64,000 bases of DNA from Paenibacillus tyrphae (GCF_027925525.1 NZ_BSDJ01000036.1:17892-81891), one strand, 5' to 3'. Shown: positions 18,020-25,931, numbered from the stretch's first letter. The notes: a model not told the origin generated them from the sequence alone. Translations and numbers: made by a program.

Positions 18020-18763
18020 GTGAGTCTGCAAATTCAAATGATCGGTACGGGAAGCGCATTTGCGAAAACGTACTATAATAATAATGCCTTGGTTTACGCC
18101 GGCGGCTTCACGCTGTTAATCGACTGCGGTTATACCGCGCCAAGAGCTCTGCACGAGCTCGGCGTCTCTCTGGATCAGATCGATGCGGTGCTTATCTCCC
18201 ACATTCACGCGGACCATGTCGGGGGACTCGAAGAGCTTGCCTTTCGTTATATGTACACATTTAAAAGAAAAATACCGTTAATCGTATCCTCCAAACTGGA
18301 AACGATCCTATGGGAGCAATCGCTGCGCGGCGGACTGGAGAATCTGGCGGAAAACGTTACATCCCTTAACGATTACTTCAATGTCGTCGCACTTGGCGAG
18401 CATACGCCGACAACCCTCCATCCCGGTCTGACGGTCGAACTCCTCCCGGCCAATCACATCCCGGGCAAGCCGTGCTATTCGGTCCTGCTGAACGGCAAAA
18501 TCTTCTTCAGTGCCGATACCCGGTTCAACGGTCCGCTGCTGCACGAGCTTCATAATAAGGGCTGCGCCGTATTTTTGCATGATTGCCAACTCCACTCCCC
18601 CGGCATTGTTCACGCCACTTTGGACGAGCTGATGACGCTGCCGAAGCTGATTCAGCAAAAGACGCTGCTGATGCACTATGGCGACGATATGCCCCAGTTC
18701 ATCGGCAAAACCGGGGATATGACGTTTATCGAGCAGTTCAAAACCTACACGTTCGAAGCATAA
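18020..18763 (+). CDS. MBL-fold metallohydrolase
   Basis: This 247-residue enzyme has the metallo-beta-lactamase fold: the metal signature SHIHADHVGG near residues 60-69, the strand FTLLIDCG before it, and later ILVNHIPG-like LLPANHIPGKP and SADTRFNG that supply further ligands. It resembles the ribonuclease Z/PhnP branch rather than lactamases. I set the start at GTG 18020, six bases after CGGAGG, since the upstream in-frame residues lack similarity. It precedes a DUF3892 gene by 43 bases. The substrate is unknown. Confidence 0.85.
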   Translation: MSLQIQMIGTGSAFAKTYYNNNALVYAGGFTLLIDCGYTAPRALHELGVSLDQIDAVLISHIHADHVGGLEELAFRYMYTFKRKIPLIVSSKLETILWEQSLRGGLENLAENVTSLNDYFNVVALGEHTPTTLHPGLTVELLPANHIPGKPCYSVLLNGKIFFSADTRFNGPLLHELHNKGCAVFLHDCQLHSPGIVHATLDELMTLPKLIQQKTLLMHYGDDMPQFIGKTGDMTFIEQFKTYTFEA

Positions 18764-18806
18764 AATGCCTCCATCCGGCGCATGATATCCATGGAGGCGA
18801 TACCGC

Positions 18807-19040
18807 ATGGAACAAAACAAACAGCAAGTCGTAGCCGTACGCAAAAACGGCGACGGCGACATCGTCGAATTGAAGCTATCTTCCGGCCAGGTGGTCGATT
18901 ACTTGGAAGCGCAGCAGCTGGCCAAAAACGGGCAGCTCGAGAACGTGAACGTATTCCGCGGAAGAGACGGAGACGAGCACTTGCGCTCCAACGCTGACGG
19001 AGATCCAAGCAACAATCTCGATAATCTGCCCGGATTTTAA
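18807..19040 (+). CDS. DUF3892 small protein
   Basis: This 77-residue protein matches DUF3892 through VVAVRKNGDGDIVELKLSSG, the helix VVDYLEAQQLAKNGQLENVN and the C-terminal DGDEHLRSNADGDPSNNLDN. The family is small, frequent in spore formers and uncharacterised. GGAGG lies ten bases before the ATG. It probably shares a transcript with the MBL hydrolase, ending at the terminator directly after it. Confidence 0.88.
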   Translation: MEQNKQQVVAVRKNGDGDIVELKLSSGQVVDYLEAQQLAKNGQLENVNVFRGRDGDEHLRSNADGDPSNNLDNLPGF

Positions 19041-19045
19041 ACCCG

Positions 19046-19092
19046 GAGAACCAAGCGCAGCCCGACAGGCGTTCCGCTTGGTTCTCTTTTTT
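19046..19092 (+). terminator. Terminator after the DUF3892 gene
   Basis: A perfect 12-base stem GAGAACCAAGCG/CGCTTGGTTCTC with a 17-base loop is followed by TTTTTT. Confidence 0.9.
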
Positions 19093-19209
19093 GCACCCCA
19101 AAAAAGTTTTTACTGAATTTGGGAGTTCAAGCAGGAATTCCACCTCCCCGTACAGAATTTCTCTTAGTACTAATAAATCTACGGATCAGTCGGGAGTTGG
19201 AGTTCCAAT

Positions 19210-20850
19210 ATGAAAGGTAGCTGGATCTTCCTCATTTATACCGGTTTGGTTTGCGCTTCCTCCCTCTATCACGATCAGGCCTCAAGTCCGCTGCTGCTCG
19301 TTCTCGCATCCCTTGGCTACACACTCACGCATATCCGTTCCGCTCACACGTTCATACCGGCGCAGCTTGTCGTCCAACTCAGTCTTCTTGTTGCGCTTCA
19401 TGCCGCAAGCTTAAGCGATTGGTGCTTCCCGCTTTACTTGCTGCATATGTGCAAGCTATTCTACGGAACAGCTCCTTTTCGCTATGCGGTTAGCGCCAAT
19501 GCGGCCCTGATGCTGGCTTATGCCCTCATTTCAATGGCCGGCCGGCCCTTCAGCTGGAGCACGCTGATCGAAGTTGTGTTTACGGCAGGAACCTGCTTGC
19601 TGCTTGCTTTTATGTTCCGCAAATACATTTACGATATCGAGCAGCAAAAACAGCTGCTTACCAAGGAGAAGAAGCATCTGAGTACTCACGATTCGCTAAC
19701 AGGCCTATATAATTTCCAGGAATTTCATAAACAAATGGAGCAGCTCGTCAAGCAAAAAGAACCCGTTATCCTCGTGCTCATCGACTGCAAAGATCTCAAA
19801 TCGCTGAATACGACAAACGGTTTTCAGGGCGTGAACAAAATTTTGAGACAAGCGGCCGAGCTGCTGCGTATCATGTTCCCCGACGCTTTATTGATATGCC
19901 GCTATGGCGGAGACGAATTTGCGATCGTGCTCCGATCGGACGATATGCAGGAGACGGTCAATGCCGTCACACAGCTGCTTGCTTCCGAATTCCCTAAGCT
20001 GACCGGCATCGAAATCAATTTCGGTATGGCCTGCTATTCCCGGGACGGGGTGACCAAGGACGATCTCATCGTTGTTGCCGAGCACGGATTGTATATGATG
20101 AAGCGGGAAAGCTGGCTAAAGCGCGAGGAGCATATGCTGCGGTCGGAGAAGCTTCGCGTCGTCGGCGAGCTGGCTTCGGGCATGGCGCACGAAATCCGCA
20201 ATCCGCTGACGACGATCAAGGGGTTTCTGCAGTTGTCCAAAGCCGGGGAATACAACATTGAGCCTTGGTATGAGCTGATTATGGACGAAATTAACCGGAT
20301 GAGCATGCTGACCGCCGAATTTTTGCAATTTTCCAAGCCGCATGTCACCCAGTATAAAATTCAATCGATTCAAGGCTGTATTTACCGGGTTCTCTCGCTG
20401 CTGGATTCGGAGACGACGAGACTCGGACACCAAGTAAGATTCGAACACGACGACCGGGATATTCAAATGCTGATGGATCAAGATAAGATGCTTCAATTGC
20501 TGCTAAATCTGGTCAAAAATGCTTTTGAAGCGATGCCCGGACAAGGCGTCGTCCGAATCCGGCTGTTTGCCGCGGGACCCTATGCCGTGATTGAAATTTC
20601 AGATACCGGCAAAGGCATTCCGGAGTCGGAGCTGGATAAAATTTTTATCCCGTTCTATACGACCAAAGATTCCGGAACGGGTCTGGGCTTATCCATCTGT
20701 CATAAAATCGTGCAGGATCACGAAGGGACCATTGAGGTAGAGAGCGTGCCGGACGAAGGCACCAAATTTACGATTACTTTGCCGACGTCCGGGACAAACG
20801 ATCTTATTGAACCATACGAGAGCTCAGCGTGTACAACGATTTCCGTATAA
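19210..20850 (+). CDS. Membrane GGDEF-histidine kinase fusion
   Basis: This 546-residue protein begins with four or five membrane spans (residues 1-138), then a short coil, a GGDEF domain (about 155-300; RYGGDEF at 231-237), then a HisKA domain with the phosphoacceptor H327 in AHEIRNPLTT and a HATPase with N box LLLNLVKNAFEAMP and G boxes ISDTGKGIPE and GTGLGLSICHK. The GGDEF signature is intact, but the nucleotide-contact stretch reads DLKSLNTTNGFQGVN instead of FK-ND-GH-GD, so cyclase activity may be lost. HisKA/HATPase resemble KinB-like sporulation kinases. No response regulator gene is adjacent, so it is an orphan, possibly feeding Spo0F. Its 3' end overlaps the convergent PAP2-like gene by 47 bases. 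Confidence 0.9.
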   Translation: MKGSWIFLIYTGLVCASSLYHDQASSPLLLVLASLGYTLTHIRSAHTFIPAQLVVQLSLLVALHAASLSDWCFPLYLLHMCKLFYGTAPFRYAVSANAALMLAYALISMAGRPFSWSTLIEVVFTAGTCLLLAFMFRKYIYDIEQQKQLLTKEKKHLSTHDSLTGLYNFQEFHKQMEQLVKQKEPVILVLIDCKDLKSLNTTNGFQGVNKILRQAAELLRIMFPDALLICRYGGDEFAIVLRSDDMQETVNAVTQLLASEFPKLTGIEINFGMACYSRDGVTKDDLIVVAEHGLYMMKRESWLKREEHMLRSEKLRVVGELASGMAHEIRNPLTTIKGFLQLSKAGEYNIEPWYELIMDEINRMSMLTAEFLQFSKPHVTQYKIQSIQGCIYRVLSLLDSETTRLGHQVRFEHDDRDIQMLMDQDKMLQLLLNLVKNAFEAMPGQGVVRIRLFAAGPYAVIEISDTGKGIPESELDKIFIPFYTTKDSGTGLGLSICHKIVQDHEGTIEVESVPDEGTKFTITLPTSGTNDLIEPYESSACTTISV

Positions 20851-21334
20851 AAGATGCCCATGCTGTCGCCGGGCGATGCTGGGGAAACTCCGTCATATAG
20901 CTGAGCCAACCGATTGCCGCCCCGATGGCTGCCCCTCCCAACACTTCTTCCGGCAAATGGCCTAACCGTTCTTCCAGCTCTTTGTCTTTGCGATGCACAT
21001 GAGGAGGATGCTGCTCCGTTAATTTAACGAGCACATCCTCCAGCTGGTTTACCTCCGATGCGATCATGCCGGCATGACGGCGAATCCCCATGGCGTCGTA
21101 CATCACGATCAGACTCAATACGACCGCAAGCGAGAATGAGATGGAGGAAGCCCCTTTCTTAAGCCCGACATAAGTCGCGAGCGACACGACTCCGGCCGAA
21201 TGCGAGCTTGGCATGCCGCCGGTCCGAAACAGGTCCGCCCACTCAAAACGGCCGCTCTCACGGATCCGGTCGGGTATTTTCAGCGCTTGTGCCGTACCTA
21301 TAGCGGCAAGGGACGTCCATAACGCCCGATTCAT
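20804..21334 (-). CDS. Divergent PAP2 family membrane protein (YuiD-like)
   Basis: This 176-residue membrane protein has the YuiD-type motif RTGGMPSSHSAGVVSLAT, a divergent phosphatidic-acid-phosphatase signature, and the second block YDAMGIRRHAGMIASEVNQL. A third conserved segment, GHLPEEVLGGAAIGAAIGW, is also family-typical. GAGGTGATG precedes the start. Substrate is unknown; lipid phosphate is possible but the family has lost parts of the classical PAP2 site. Confidence 0.9.
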   Translation of the reverse strand: MNRALWTSLAAIGTAQALKIPDRIRESGRFEWADLFRTGGMPSSHSAGVVSLATYVGLKKGASSISFSLAVVLSLIVMYDAMGIRRHAGMIASEVNQLEDVLVKLTEQHPPHVHRKDKELEERLGHLPEEVLGGAAIGAAIGWLSYMTEFPQHRPATAWASFIRKSLYTLSSRMVQ

Positions 21335-21452
21335 CAGCCATCACCTCAAGCATAGCATCGTAATCCGCCGCTGTTTCTATACTTGGCTTTTCACTTCCAT
21401 AGCTTCCAGCACGAACCGGGAAAATAAAAAGGCGGAAAAGCTCCGCCCTTGT

Positions 21453-22085
21453 TTACCGGAATACGCTTCGGACCTGCGCCTGCGCCCGCGAAACCGCTTC
21501 CGAATACTGCTTTTCTGTTTTAATCCGAAATGTAAAGGCATCCCCCAAATTTTGCTTGCGAAGCATATCCGCTTCAACGCAGCCCCAACGAAGCTTGCGT
21601 AGAAACGACATCCAGCCTGGCTGTACGTCGTTTCCCGATTCCAGCAGAGGCATCAATGCCGTGAGACAGCTTTGGCGGTATATGCCATGCAAAGGCTCGG
21701 GCCGTCCCGATACCTCCGGCAGCACGGCATCGTAGCCGAAGACGCTCCGGTGCTCCGCCAGAAAGGAGGCTGCTCTTGCCGAAATGAACGGCATGGCCCC
21801 GCCGGTGACCCATAGCTCCGGGTATCTGGACAAGGTAAGCGCCGCATGAAGCCCGCCGAGAGGTCCGCGGCCCGGGTAAAAATCCGTAATGATACGTACG
21901 GACCGGGGGACATGTTCAAGAAAAATTTTGGGCTCGTTCGTTACGATAATGACTTCTCCGCAGATCGTAAGCATTTCGCGGATTTGTTTCGCTACGACCG
22001 TTTCACCAGCCAACACCAACAGTTCCGCGGGACGGCCTTCAATTCGCCGCGGGTGACCGCCCGCCAATAGCACTCCGGTCATCAT
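21453..22085 (-). CDS. mobA: MobA-like molybdenum cofactor guanylyltransferase, degenerate motifs
   Basis: The 210-residue protein has the nucleotidyltransferase fold of MobA: TGVLLAGGHPRR at the N-terminus and ITDFYPGRGPLGGLHAAL in the middle. Two key motifs deviate. The signature LAGGxSxRxGxxK reads LAGGHPRRIEGRPAEL, with no lysine at the usual place, and the metal aspartate motif ACDMPF reads GGAMPF. The fold is therefore kept while catalytic residues are altered. It is divergent from fnr, suiting a role in anaerobic molybdoenzymes, and an Fnr-type everted dyad lies in the shared intergenic space. Start is ATG 22085 or 22082; in-frame upstream codons are less likely. Confidence 0.75.
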   Translation of the reverse strand: MMTGVLLAGGHPRRIEGRPAELLVLAGETVVAKQIREMLTICGEVIIVTNEPKIFLEHVPRSVRIITDFYPGRGPLGGLHAALTLSRYPELWVTGGAMPFISARAASFLAEHRSVFGYDAVLPEVSGRPEPLHGIYRQSCLTALMPLLESGNDVQPGWMSFLRKLRWGCVEADMLRKQNLGDAFTFRIKTEKQYSEAVSRAQAQVRSVFR

Positions 22086-22163
22086 AACGTTTTCACTTCC
22101 CCCATATAATGTGATTCTAATCTTCACTATACACGTCGGGCGAAGTGCTGCATGTTACAAAGA

Positions 22164-22179
22164 TCACAAAAAAATGTGA
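22164..22179. promoter_or_regulatory. Everted Fnr-like dyad between mobA and fnr
   Basis: TCACA-AAAAAA-TGTGA has the Fnr half-sites in outward orientation. It sits 80 bases upstream of mobA and 14 bases before the fnr Fnr box. Function is uncertain. Confidence 0.35.
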
Positions 22180-22192
22180 AGATTTAAGGAAG

Positions 22193-22208
22193 TGTGATGT
22201 AAATCACA
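22193..22208 (+). promoter_or_regulatory. Fnr box of the fnr promoter
   Basis: TGTGATGTAAATCACA is a perfect match to the Bacillus Fnr consensus TGTGA-N6-TCACA. Its centre lies 30.5 bases before the TATGTT -10 element (22231-22236), which puts it near -41.5, the class II activation position. This supports positive autoregulation of fnr. Confidence 0.75.
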
Positions 22209-22291
22209 TCACAAATCCTGCGGAATAAGGTATGTTAGATACAACAAAACCTACAGAGGTCTTTACCAGACCGACGCCGGAGGTATGTACC

Positions 22292-23014
22292 ATGACGGAT
22301 ATGCTGCAACGAAAACCGGTCAGCCAAGTGGCCAATTCGGATTGTTTTACAGAAGAAAGCTTGACGAAGCTTAAGGAAATTATGTATGAAATGAGAGCCG
22401 AAGCCGGAAATCATTTGTTCTGGGAAGGCGATACGGCCGATAAACTGTACTTTTTGAAGCGCGGTCAAGTGAAGATTACGAAAGCCAGCGATGAAGGGAA
22501 AAGCTTCATCCTTTATGTCTATAATACCGGAGACTTGTTCGGACAGGTCGATCCTTTTCAAAACTCCGTTCACAGCTTTAATGCCGAAGTCACGGAAAAC
22601 TCTATCATCGGGGTCATCCAGCAAAAAGATTTAGAGGTTCTGCTGTGGCAGCATGGGGATCTTGCCGTCGAGTTCATGAAGTGGATGGGACTTATGCATC
22701 GGATGACTCAAACGAAATTCCGCGATCTCATGATGTTCGGCAAGCCCGGCGCTCTCTGCTCGACGCTGATCCGGCTATGCAACACATACGGCAAAAATCA
22801 CGGATCGGAAATCGTCATCACCAAAAAGCTTACGAACAGCGAGCTTGCCGACATGATCGGCGCAACCCGGGAGAGCGTCAACCGGATGCTCGGCGATCTG
22901 AAGCGCGCCAATATTATTGCCATGGAAAACAATTACATCGTCGTTAAAGATTTGCCTTATCTCCGCGACATCTGCCAATGCGAGAATTGTCCGGTTGATA
23001 TGTGCCGCATCTAG
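22292..23014 (+). CDS. fnr: Fnr, anaerobic Crp/Fnr regulator (Bacillus type)
   Basis: This 240-residue regulator has a cyclic-nucleotide-binding fold (NHLFWEGDTADKLYFLKRGQVKI), a long dimerisation helix and a C-terminal helix-turn-helix TNSELADMIGATRESVNRML. The last residues are ICQCENCPVDMCRI: cysteines 230, 233 and 238 have the spacing of the three 4Fe-4S ligands in Bacillus subtilis Fnr, unlike the N-terminal cluster of enterobacterial FNR. The ATG at 22292 has GGAGG eight bases upstream and gives the family length. It senses oxygen through the cluster and activates anaerobic genes, probably including itself through the box at 22193. The mobA gene is divergent. Confidence 0.92.
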   Translation: MTDMLQRKPVSQVANSDCFTEESLTKLKEIMYEMRAEAGNHLFWEGDTADKLYFLKRGQVKITKASDEGKSFILYVYNTGDLFGQVDPFQNSVHSFNAEVTENSIIGVIQQKDLEVLLWQHGDLAVEFMKWMGLMHRMTQTKFRDLMMFGKPGALCSTLIRLCNTYGKNHGSEIVITKKLTNSELADMIGATRESVNRMLGDLKRANIIAMENNYIVVKDLPYLRDICQCENCPVDMCRI

Positions 23015-23304
23015 AGCCGGGTCAGCATCGATATCGGGAAGCTGGCATCCGGCTCTTCCCCTAATGTCCCCCAAGCCATAATACCGTTCACATAGCTTAA
23101 AATAAACGGTAGCTGCACATGCTCCACCTTATACACCCCTGGCGGAAAATCGGACGGATCGAGCGTATAAGCTTGCGCCGTATAATATTTGCGCTCGATC
23201 ACGGAGCGCTGGCTTGGAAATTCCGCCCGGTCCATCTCCTCCCGCAGGCTCTTCATTTCCTGCTCCAATTCGGCCATGGTCATTTGGCTGTATAATTTTT
23301 TCAT
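23011..23304 (-). CDS. yfhH: YfhH-like DUF1811 protein
   Basis: The 97-residue protein matches the YfhH/DUF1811 family: YSQMTMAELEQEMKSLREE helical start and FPPGVYKVEHVQLPFILSYVNGIMAWG beta-rich end. It is cytoplasmic with no catalytic motif. It is convergent with fnr and overlaps it by four bases. Function unknown. ACGGAGAA precedes ATG 23304. Confidence 0.85.
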   Translation of the reverse strand: MKKLYSQMTMAELEQEMKSLREEMDRAEFPSQRSVIERKYYTAQAYTLDPSDFPPGVYKVEHVQLPFILSYVNGIMAWGTLGEEPDASFPISMLTRL

Positions 23305-23673
23305 CCGCGATTCTCCGTTCCCATATATTGTTCTGCAAGTTTAATCATGTTAACAAGTGTAACAAAGTTTTAATGTTCTTTTTCCGACAATATTGTATAA
23401 TAGATTTATCCGAATTTGGAAGAGAGGACCACTTCGAATGAAAGCCCTCCCTCTCCCAACGGCTCGCCGATACTCAGCGAGATCGACCGGATTGAAATAT
23501 CGGAAACAGCGCCGTTCTGCACAGCAAGAATCACAACCTTAGCATTCAACCGCCGCTCTATTCCTGAGCGGCTTTTTACTGGAAAGCGGTTGCTTAAGCC
23601 AGACCCGCTCTGTTATAGTAAACGTTAATTTGCCTCTTCACCCTGCTGCAAAGGACTGTTGGAGATGATGAGT
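23305..23673. other. 369-base leader region upstream of the PilZ gene
   Basis: It contains a sigma-A -10 TATAAT at about 23396, a GC-rich segment of about 150 bases with an open reading stretch of 34 codons starting at 23438 after GAGAGG, then a terminator-like hairpin at 23552 followed by a second GC-rich part. This layout resembles an attenuated leader. I could not fit a known riboswitch, and in particular no c-di-GMP GEMM core is visible. Confidence 0.5.
23552..23577 (+). terminator. Terminator-like hairpin in the PilZ leader
   Basis: GCCGCTC and GAGCGGC pair perfectly around TATTCCT, followed by TTTTTA, about 100 bases before the PilZ start codon. Confidence 0.7.
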
Positions 23674-24120
23674 ATGGAAAAAAACAAGCGCAGCTTTTTT
23701 CGTTTGCGCTTTCAGCAGCCGCTATGCGCGGAATTAAAACTTATCGGAATGGACGATCTTGAGCCGGAATTCAAAACGACGAAAGCCGCCATACTGGACC
23801 TTAGCGCCGGTGGGGCCCGCTTTTTTACTGCAGCCCTACTGCCGGACGAAAGCCGTTTGTTAATCGAGCTGAAGTTTACCGCTCTGGCCAAAGAATACCG
23901 GACACTGGGGATGCTTGTGCGCTCCGGGCAGACGGAAACCGGTCATCCGGAATACAGCATTCAGTTCTCGCATAACGAAAAGGAGACGGCGGCATTGACC
24001 AGCATGATCAATCAATTAGCGATCAAGCTTCGCAAAGCCACCGTCATCTCGCAATGCAGCTTTTGTACGGAAGAAGATCTAGCCGAATTCGGAATATTAC
24101 GGGCGGAGCTGGCCAGATAA
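23674..24120 (+). CDS. PilZ-domain protein
   Basis: This 148-residue protein contains a PilZ domain: the arginine motif KRSFFRLRF at residues 4-12 and the glycine motif ILDLSAGGARFF about 35 residues later together bind cyclic di-GMP. The C-terminal tail includes CSFCTEEDLAEFGI with a CxxC pair. ATG 23674 is favoured because GGAG ends nine bases earlier; ATGs at 23665 and 23668 are possible. It is preceded by a long leader with a hairpin and overlaps the convergent methyltransferase-like gene by 24 bases. It could couple c-di-GMP to motility or surface behaviour. Confidence 0.85.
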   Translation: MEKNKRSFFRLRFQQPLCAELKLIGMDDLEPEFKTTKAAILDLSAGGARFFTAALLPDESRLLIELKFTALAKEYRTLGMLVRSGQTETGHPEYSIQFSHNEKETAALTSMINQLAIKLRKATVISQCSFCTEEDLAEFGILRAELAR

Positions 24121-25047
24121 CCCGGCGATCAAATACGTTTTGCCGGAATCGGTATACCCGACCCAGCTGCGGAACAACAATTGATCCGGCCGAAGGGAGT
24201 CGTGAAGCTCCTTGAGACCCAGCACAGCCGCTTCGATCCCGTATTGCCCGAACGCTTCGAACAAGAAGCTCGTCCTCTCCTTATCGGTTCGCCGCCGGTC
24301 CAACTCCTCGGCGATCCATTGTTTATCCTCGTCCAGCAAAATCATATCCGTCCATACCGTCACCCGGCCGTCGGGTTTTACAAGTGACAGCAGCATCCGG
24401 TTATAATCCGATATCAGGCTGTTCCGAAGGTATCCCAGCGCCTCGACAATTTGCCGGGTTTCATTTTCGTTGTAATTCTCCATGTAGCCGTAAAATTGCA
24501 TGAGCGCATCCGGATAAAACAATTGCGTATGCACACCCGAGGAAACGACGAGCGAAAACGTTTTTTTCAAATGAGGCATCGCCTCCAGCCCGCGCACGCG
24601 AAACGCACAGTCCCTTAAGTAATCCGTTATTTCTCCGGCAGGCTTACCTTCCGCCAGCAGCTCCTCAAACGTTTCGTAGAAGGAAATTTGGTCCAGCCGG
24701 GTATAGTCGACCCGCGTTAAGGAACGAACCCGGTTGTTAGCGATTCCTCCGCCCGAATCGAGCCATTCTTGCAGCATATTATCTTCTGTATCCAACGCGG
24801 TCACCTGCTGAAAATGGACGGAAAGCCGAGGCAAGCCGACATCTCCGTGATTCCCCGCTCCCAGTACGACGGCTTTCTCCGGCATAGACAGCAGCGATAC
24901 GGAGTCCTCTACCAGCCGGTTGACCTGGTACCGGTGCGTTCCCCATTCCTGCTCGCCCCAATCCAACGCTTCTTGCTCCGGTTCTAGCTGCTCGCTCTCT
25001 CCTCCTTCGATATGCGGCTGCAAATGCGCCCATCGAAAATCTCTCAT
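24097..25047 (-). CDS. Putative SAM-dependent methyltransferase-like protein
   Basis: The 316-residue product has an N-terminal acidic helical segment, then a Rossmann-like strand AVVLGAGNHGDVGLPRL with the glycine-rich loop and a following strand VTALDTEDNMLQEWL whose aspartate would contact the ribose, the usual class I methyltransferase layout. A later LVVSSGVHTQLF and DGRVTVWTDMILLD fit motif IV and V positions. I do not know a characterised homologue. ATG 25047 follows AGAGGGG. The neighbours, PilZ and tRNA-Val, give no functional hint. Confidence 0.65.
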   Translation of the reverse strand: MRDFRWAHLQPHIEGGESEQLEPEQEALDWGEQEWGTHRYQVNRLVEDSVSLLSMPEKAVVLGAGNHGDVGLPRLSVHFQQVTALDTEDNMLQEWLDSGGGIANNRVRSLTRVDYTRLDQISFYETFEELLAEGKPAGEITDYLRDCAFRVRGLEAMPHLKKTFSLVVSSGVHTQLFYPDALMQFYGYMENYNENETRQIVEALGYLRNSLISDYNRMLLSLVKPDGRVTVWTDMILLDEDKQWIAEELDRRRTDKERTSFLFEAFGQYGIEAAVLGLKELHDSLRPDQLLFRSWVGYTDSGKTYLIAGLSGQLRP

Positions 25048-25177
25048 CAAAGTCCCCTCTTTTCAAATGCATGTCGAACTTACTCTATTATACCATAACG
25101 AATGTATAGGGATAAAAGAGAGAGGCATGGCGGAATAAAGCCATATTTACAAAAACAAAAAAATTAAAGGATAACGC

Positions 25178-25206
25178 TTGACATTATGCGCCTATCTTGG
25201 TATTAT
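25178..25206 (+). promoter_or_regulatory. Promoter of the first tRNA-Val gene
   Basis: TTGACA and TATTAT separated by exactly 17 bases, 30 bases before the tRNA. Confidence 0.88.
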
Positions 25207-25235
25207 AGAAAACGTCCCCGCAAGATATAAAATTT

Positions 25236-25308
25236 GACTTGTTAGCTCAGCTGGGAGAGCACCATCTTGACAGGGTGGGGGTCAGTGGTTCGAGCCCACT
25301 ACAGGTCA
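25236..25308 (+). tRNA. tRNA-Val(GAC), copy 1
   Basis: A complete cloverleaf: acceptor GACTTGT/ACAGGTC, D-arm GCTC/GAGC, anticodon stem CCATC/GGTGG with loop TTGACAG giving GAC, T-arm AGTGG TTCGAGC CCACT and discriminator A. CCA is not encoded. The gene is identical in all 73 bases to the copy at 28981 and is the left boundary of a degenerate integrated element. Confidence 0.96.
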
Positions 25309-25355
25309 TTAAAGCAGAAAGCCGCGATCCTTTATAGGACGTGGCTTTTCTCATT
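25259..25355 (+). repeat. Left direct repeat (tRNA-Val 3' part plus terminator), att-like
   Basis: This 97-base segment, from the anticodon arm through the hairpin after the tRNA, recurs at 27712-27807. The first 24 bases are identical and the post-tRNA terminator is nearly so. It is the expected footprint of site-specific integration into the 3' end of a tRNA gene. Confidence 0.75.
25316..25353 (+). terminator. Terminator after tRNA-Val copy 1
   Basis: AGAAAGCC-GC-GATCC pairs with GGA-GTGGCTTTTCT; T-rich 3' arm. Confidence 0.75.
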
Positions 25356-25549
25356 GTAACAGCAAATTTAAAATTACTGATACAGATGCAAAAATAGCAA
25401 TTTGGGGACAAGTTGGGGACGGCCGCCGATTTACACAAAATACACGCGAAAAAGCCCCGAAGCTATCGAGCCGGGGCTTTAGTAATTTTTCTTGGAAATT
25501 TTCATCTTGAACCGTACACCTGCCAACCGCTCCCCGGGTCCTCCCGTTC

Positions 25550-25723
25550 TCATGCCTGGATCAACGTGATCCGTTCAGGATTGGCCGGAGACCAAGAAAT
25601 ATAACCTTCCCTCGCCAGCTCCGCCAAAGTGTCCAATAGCTTTTTTTGACTCTTCCCTGTCTTTCTCCCCAGCTCGATTAAAGAAGGCATCCTTTTACGG
25701 CCGATAGGAACTTTTGTTTGCAT
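25550..25723 (-). CDS. Small wHTH-like DNA-binding protein (57 residues), phage-like
   Basis: A 57-residue basic protein: after a basic start the core SLIELGRKTGKSQKKLLDTLAE and REGYISWSPANPERITLI reads like a small winged-helix or helix-turn-helix protein, with a recognition helix and a beta wing. Such proteins are frequent in phage regulatory modules. It is the last of three small minus-strand genes inside the att-flanked element. No strong ribosome binding site is visible, only an AT-rich lead. Confidence 0.55.
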   Translation of the reverse strand: MQTKVPIGRKRMPSLIELGRKTGKSQKKLLDTLAELAREGYISWSPANPERITLIQA

Positions 25724-25761
25724 TTATTATATGCGAACACGAAACAAAAAAGTGCAGAGCG

Positions 25762-25908
25762 TTATCCTTCCTCCGCCGCGAAATGGAGATAACCGTCAAA
25801 TTCGTCTCGCCCCATCTTTTCGTTGATCGCTTTCAAGATGTAAGCGTTCACGCCGGAGAGCAGCGTGCATATGACCTGCACCTCCGAATGATACAAAGCA
25901 AGCTTCAT
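25762..25908 (-). CDS. Small hypothetical protein (48 residues) in integrated element
   Basis: The predicted product MKLALYHSEVQVICTLLSG then VNAYILKAINEKMGRDEFDGYL is helical and soluble. It lies between two other small minus-strand genes with similar spacing, which suggests a phage-type microgene operon. No ribosome binding site of note. I recognise no family. Confidence 0.4.
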   Translation of the reverse strand: MKLALYHSEVQVICTLLSGVNAYILKAINEKMGRDEFDGYLHFAAEEG

Positions 25909-25931
25909 CGATAAGTAACAGGAAGGGGAGG

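Noticed and set aside
20804..20850. Overlap of the GGDEF kinase and PAP2-like genes, and similar overlaps at 23011 and 24097
   Set aside because: Convergent 3' overlaps of 4 to 47 bases are common in compact genomes; kept as notes only.
25247..25438. Antisense frame over tRNA-Val with SGLEPLTPTL
   Set aside because: The peptide is the reverse translation of a tRNA gene, a familiar annotation artefact. A nearby VPNLSPN stretch might be an integrase tail, but it is too short to claim.
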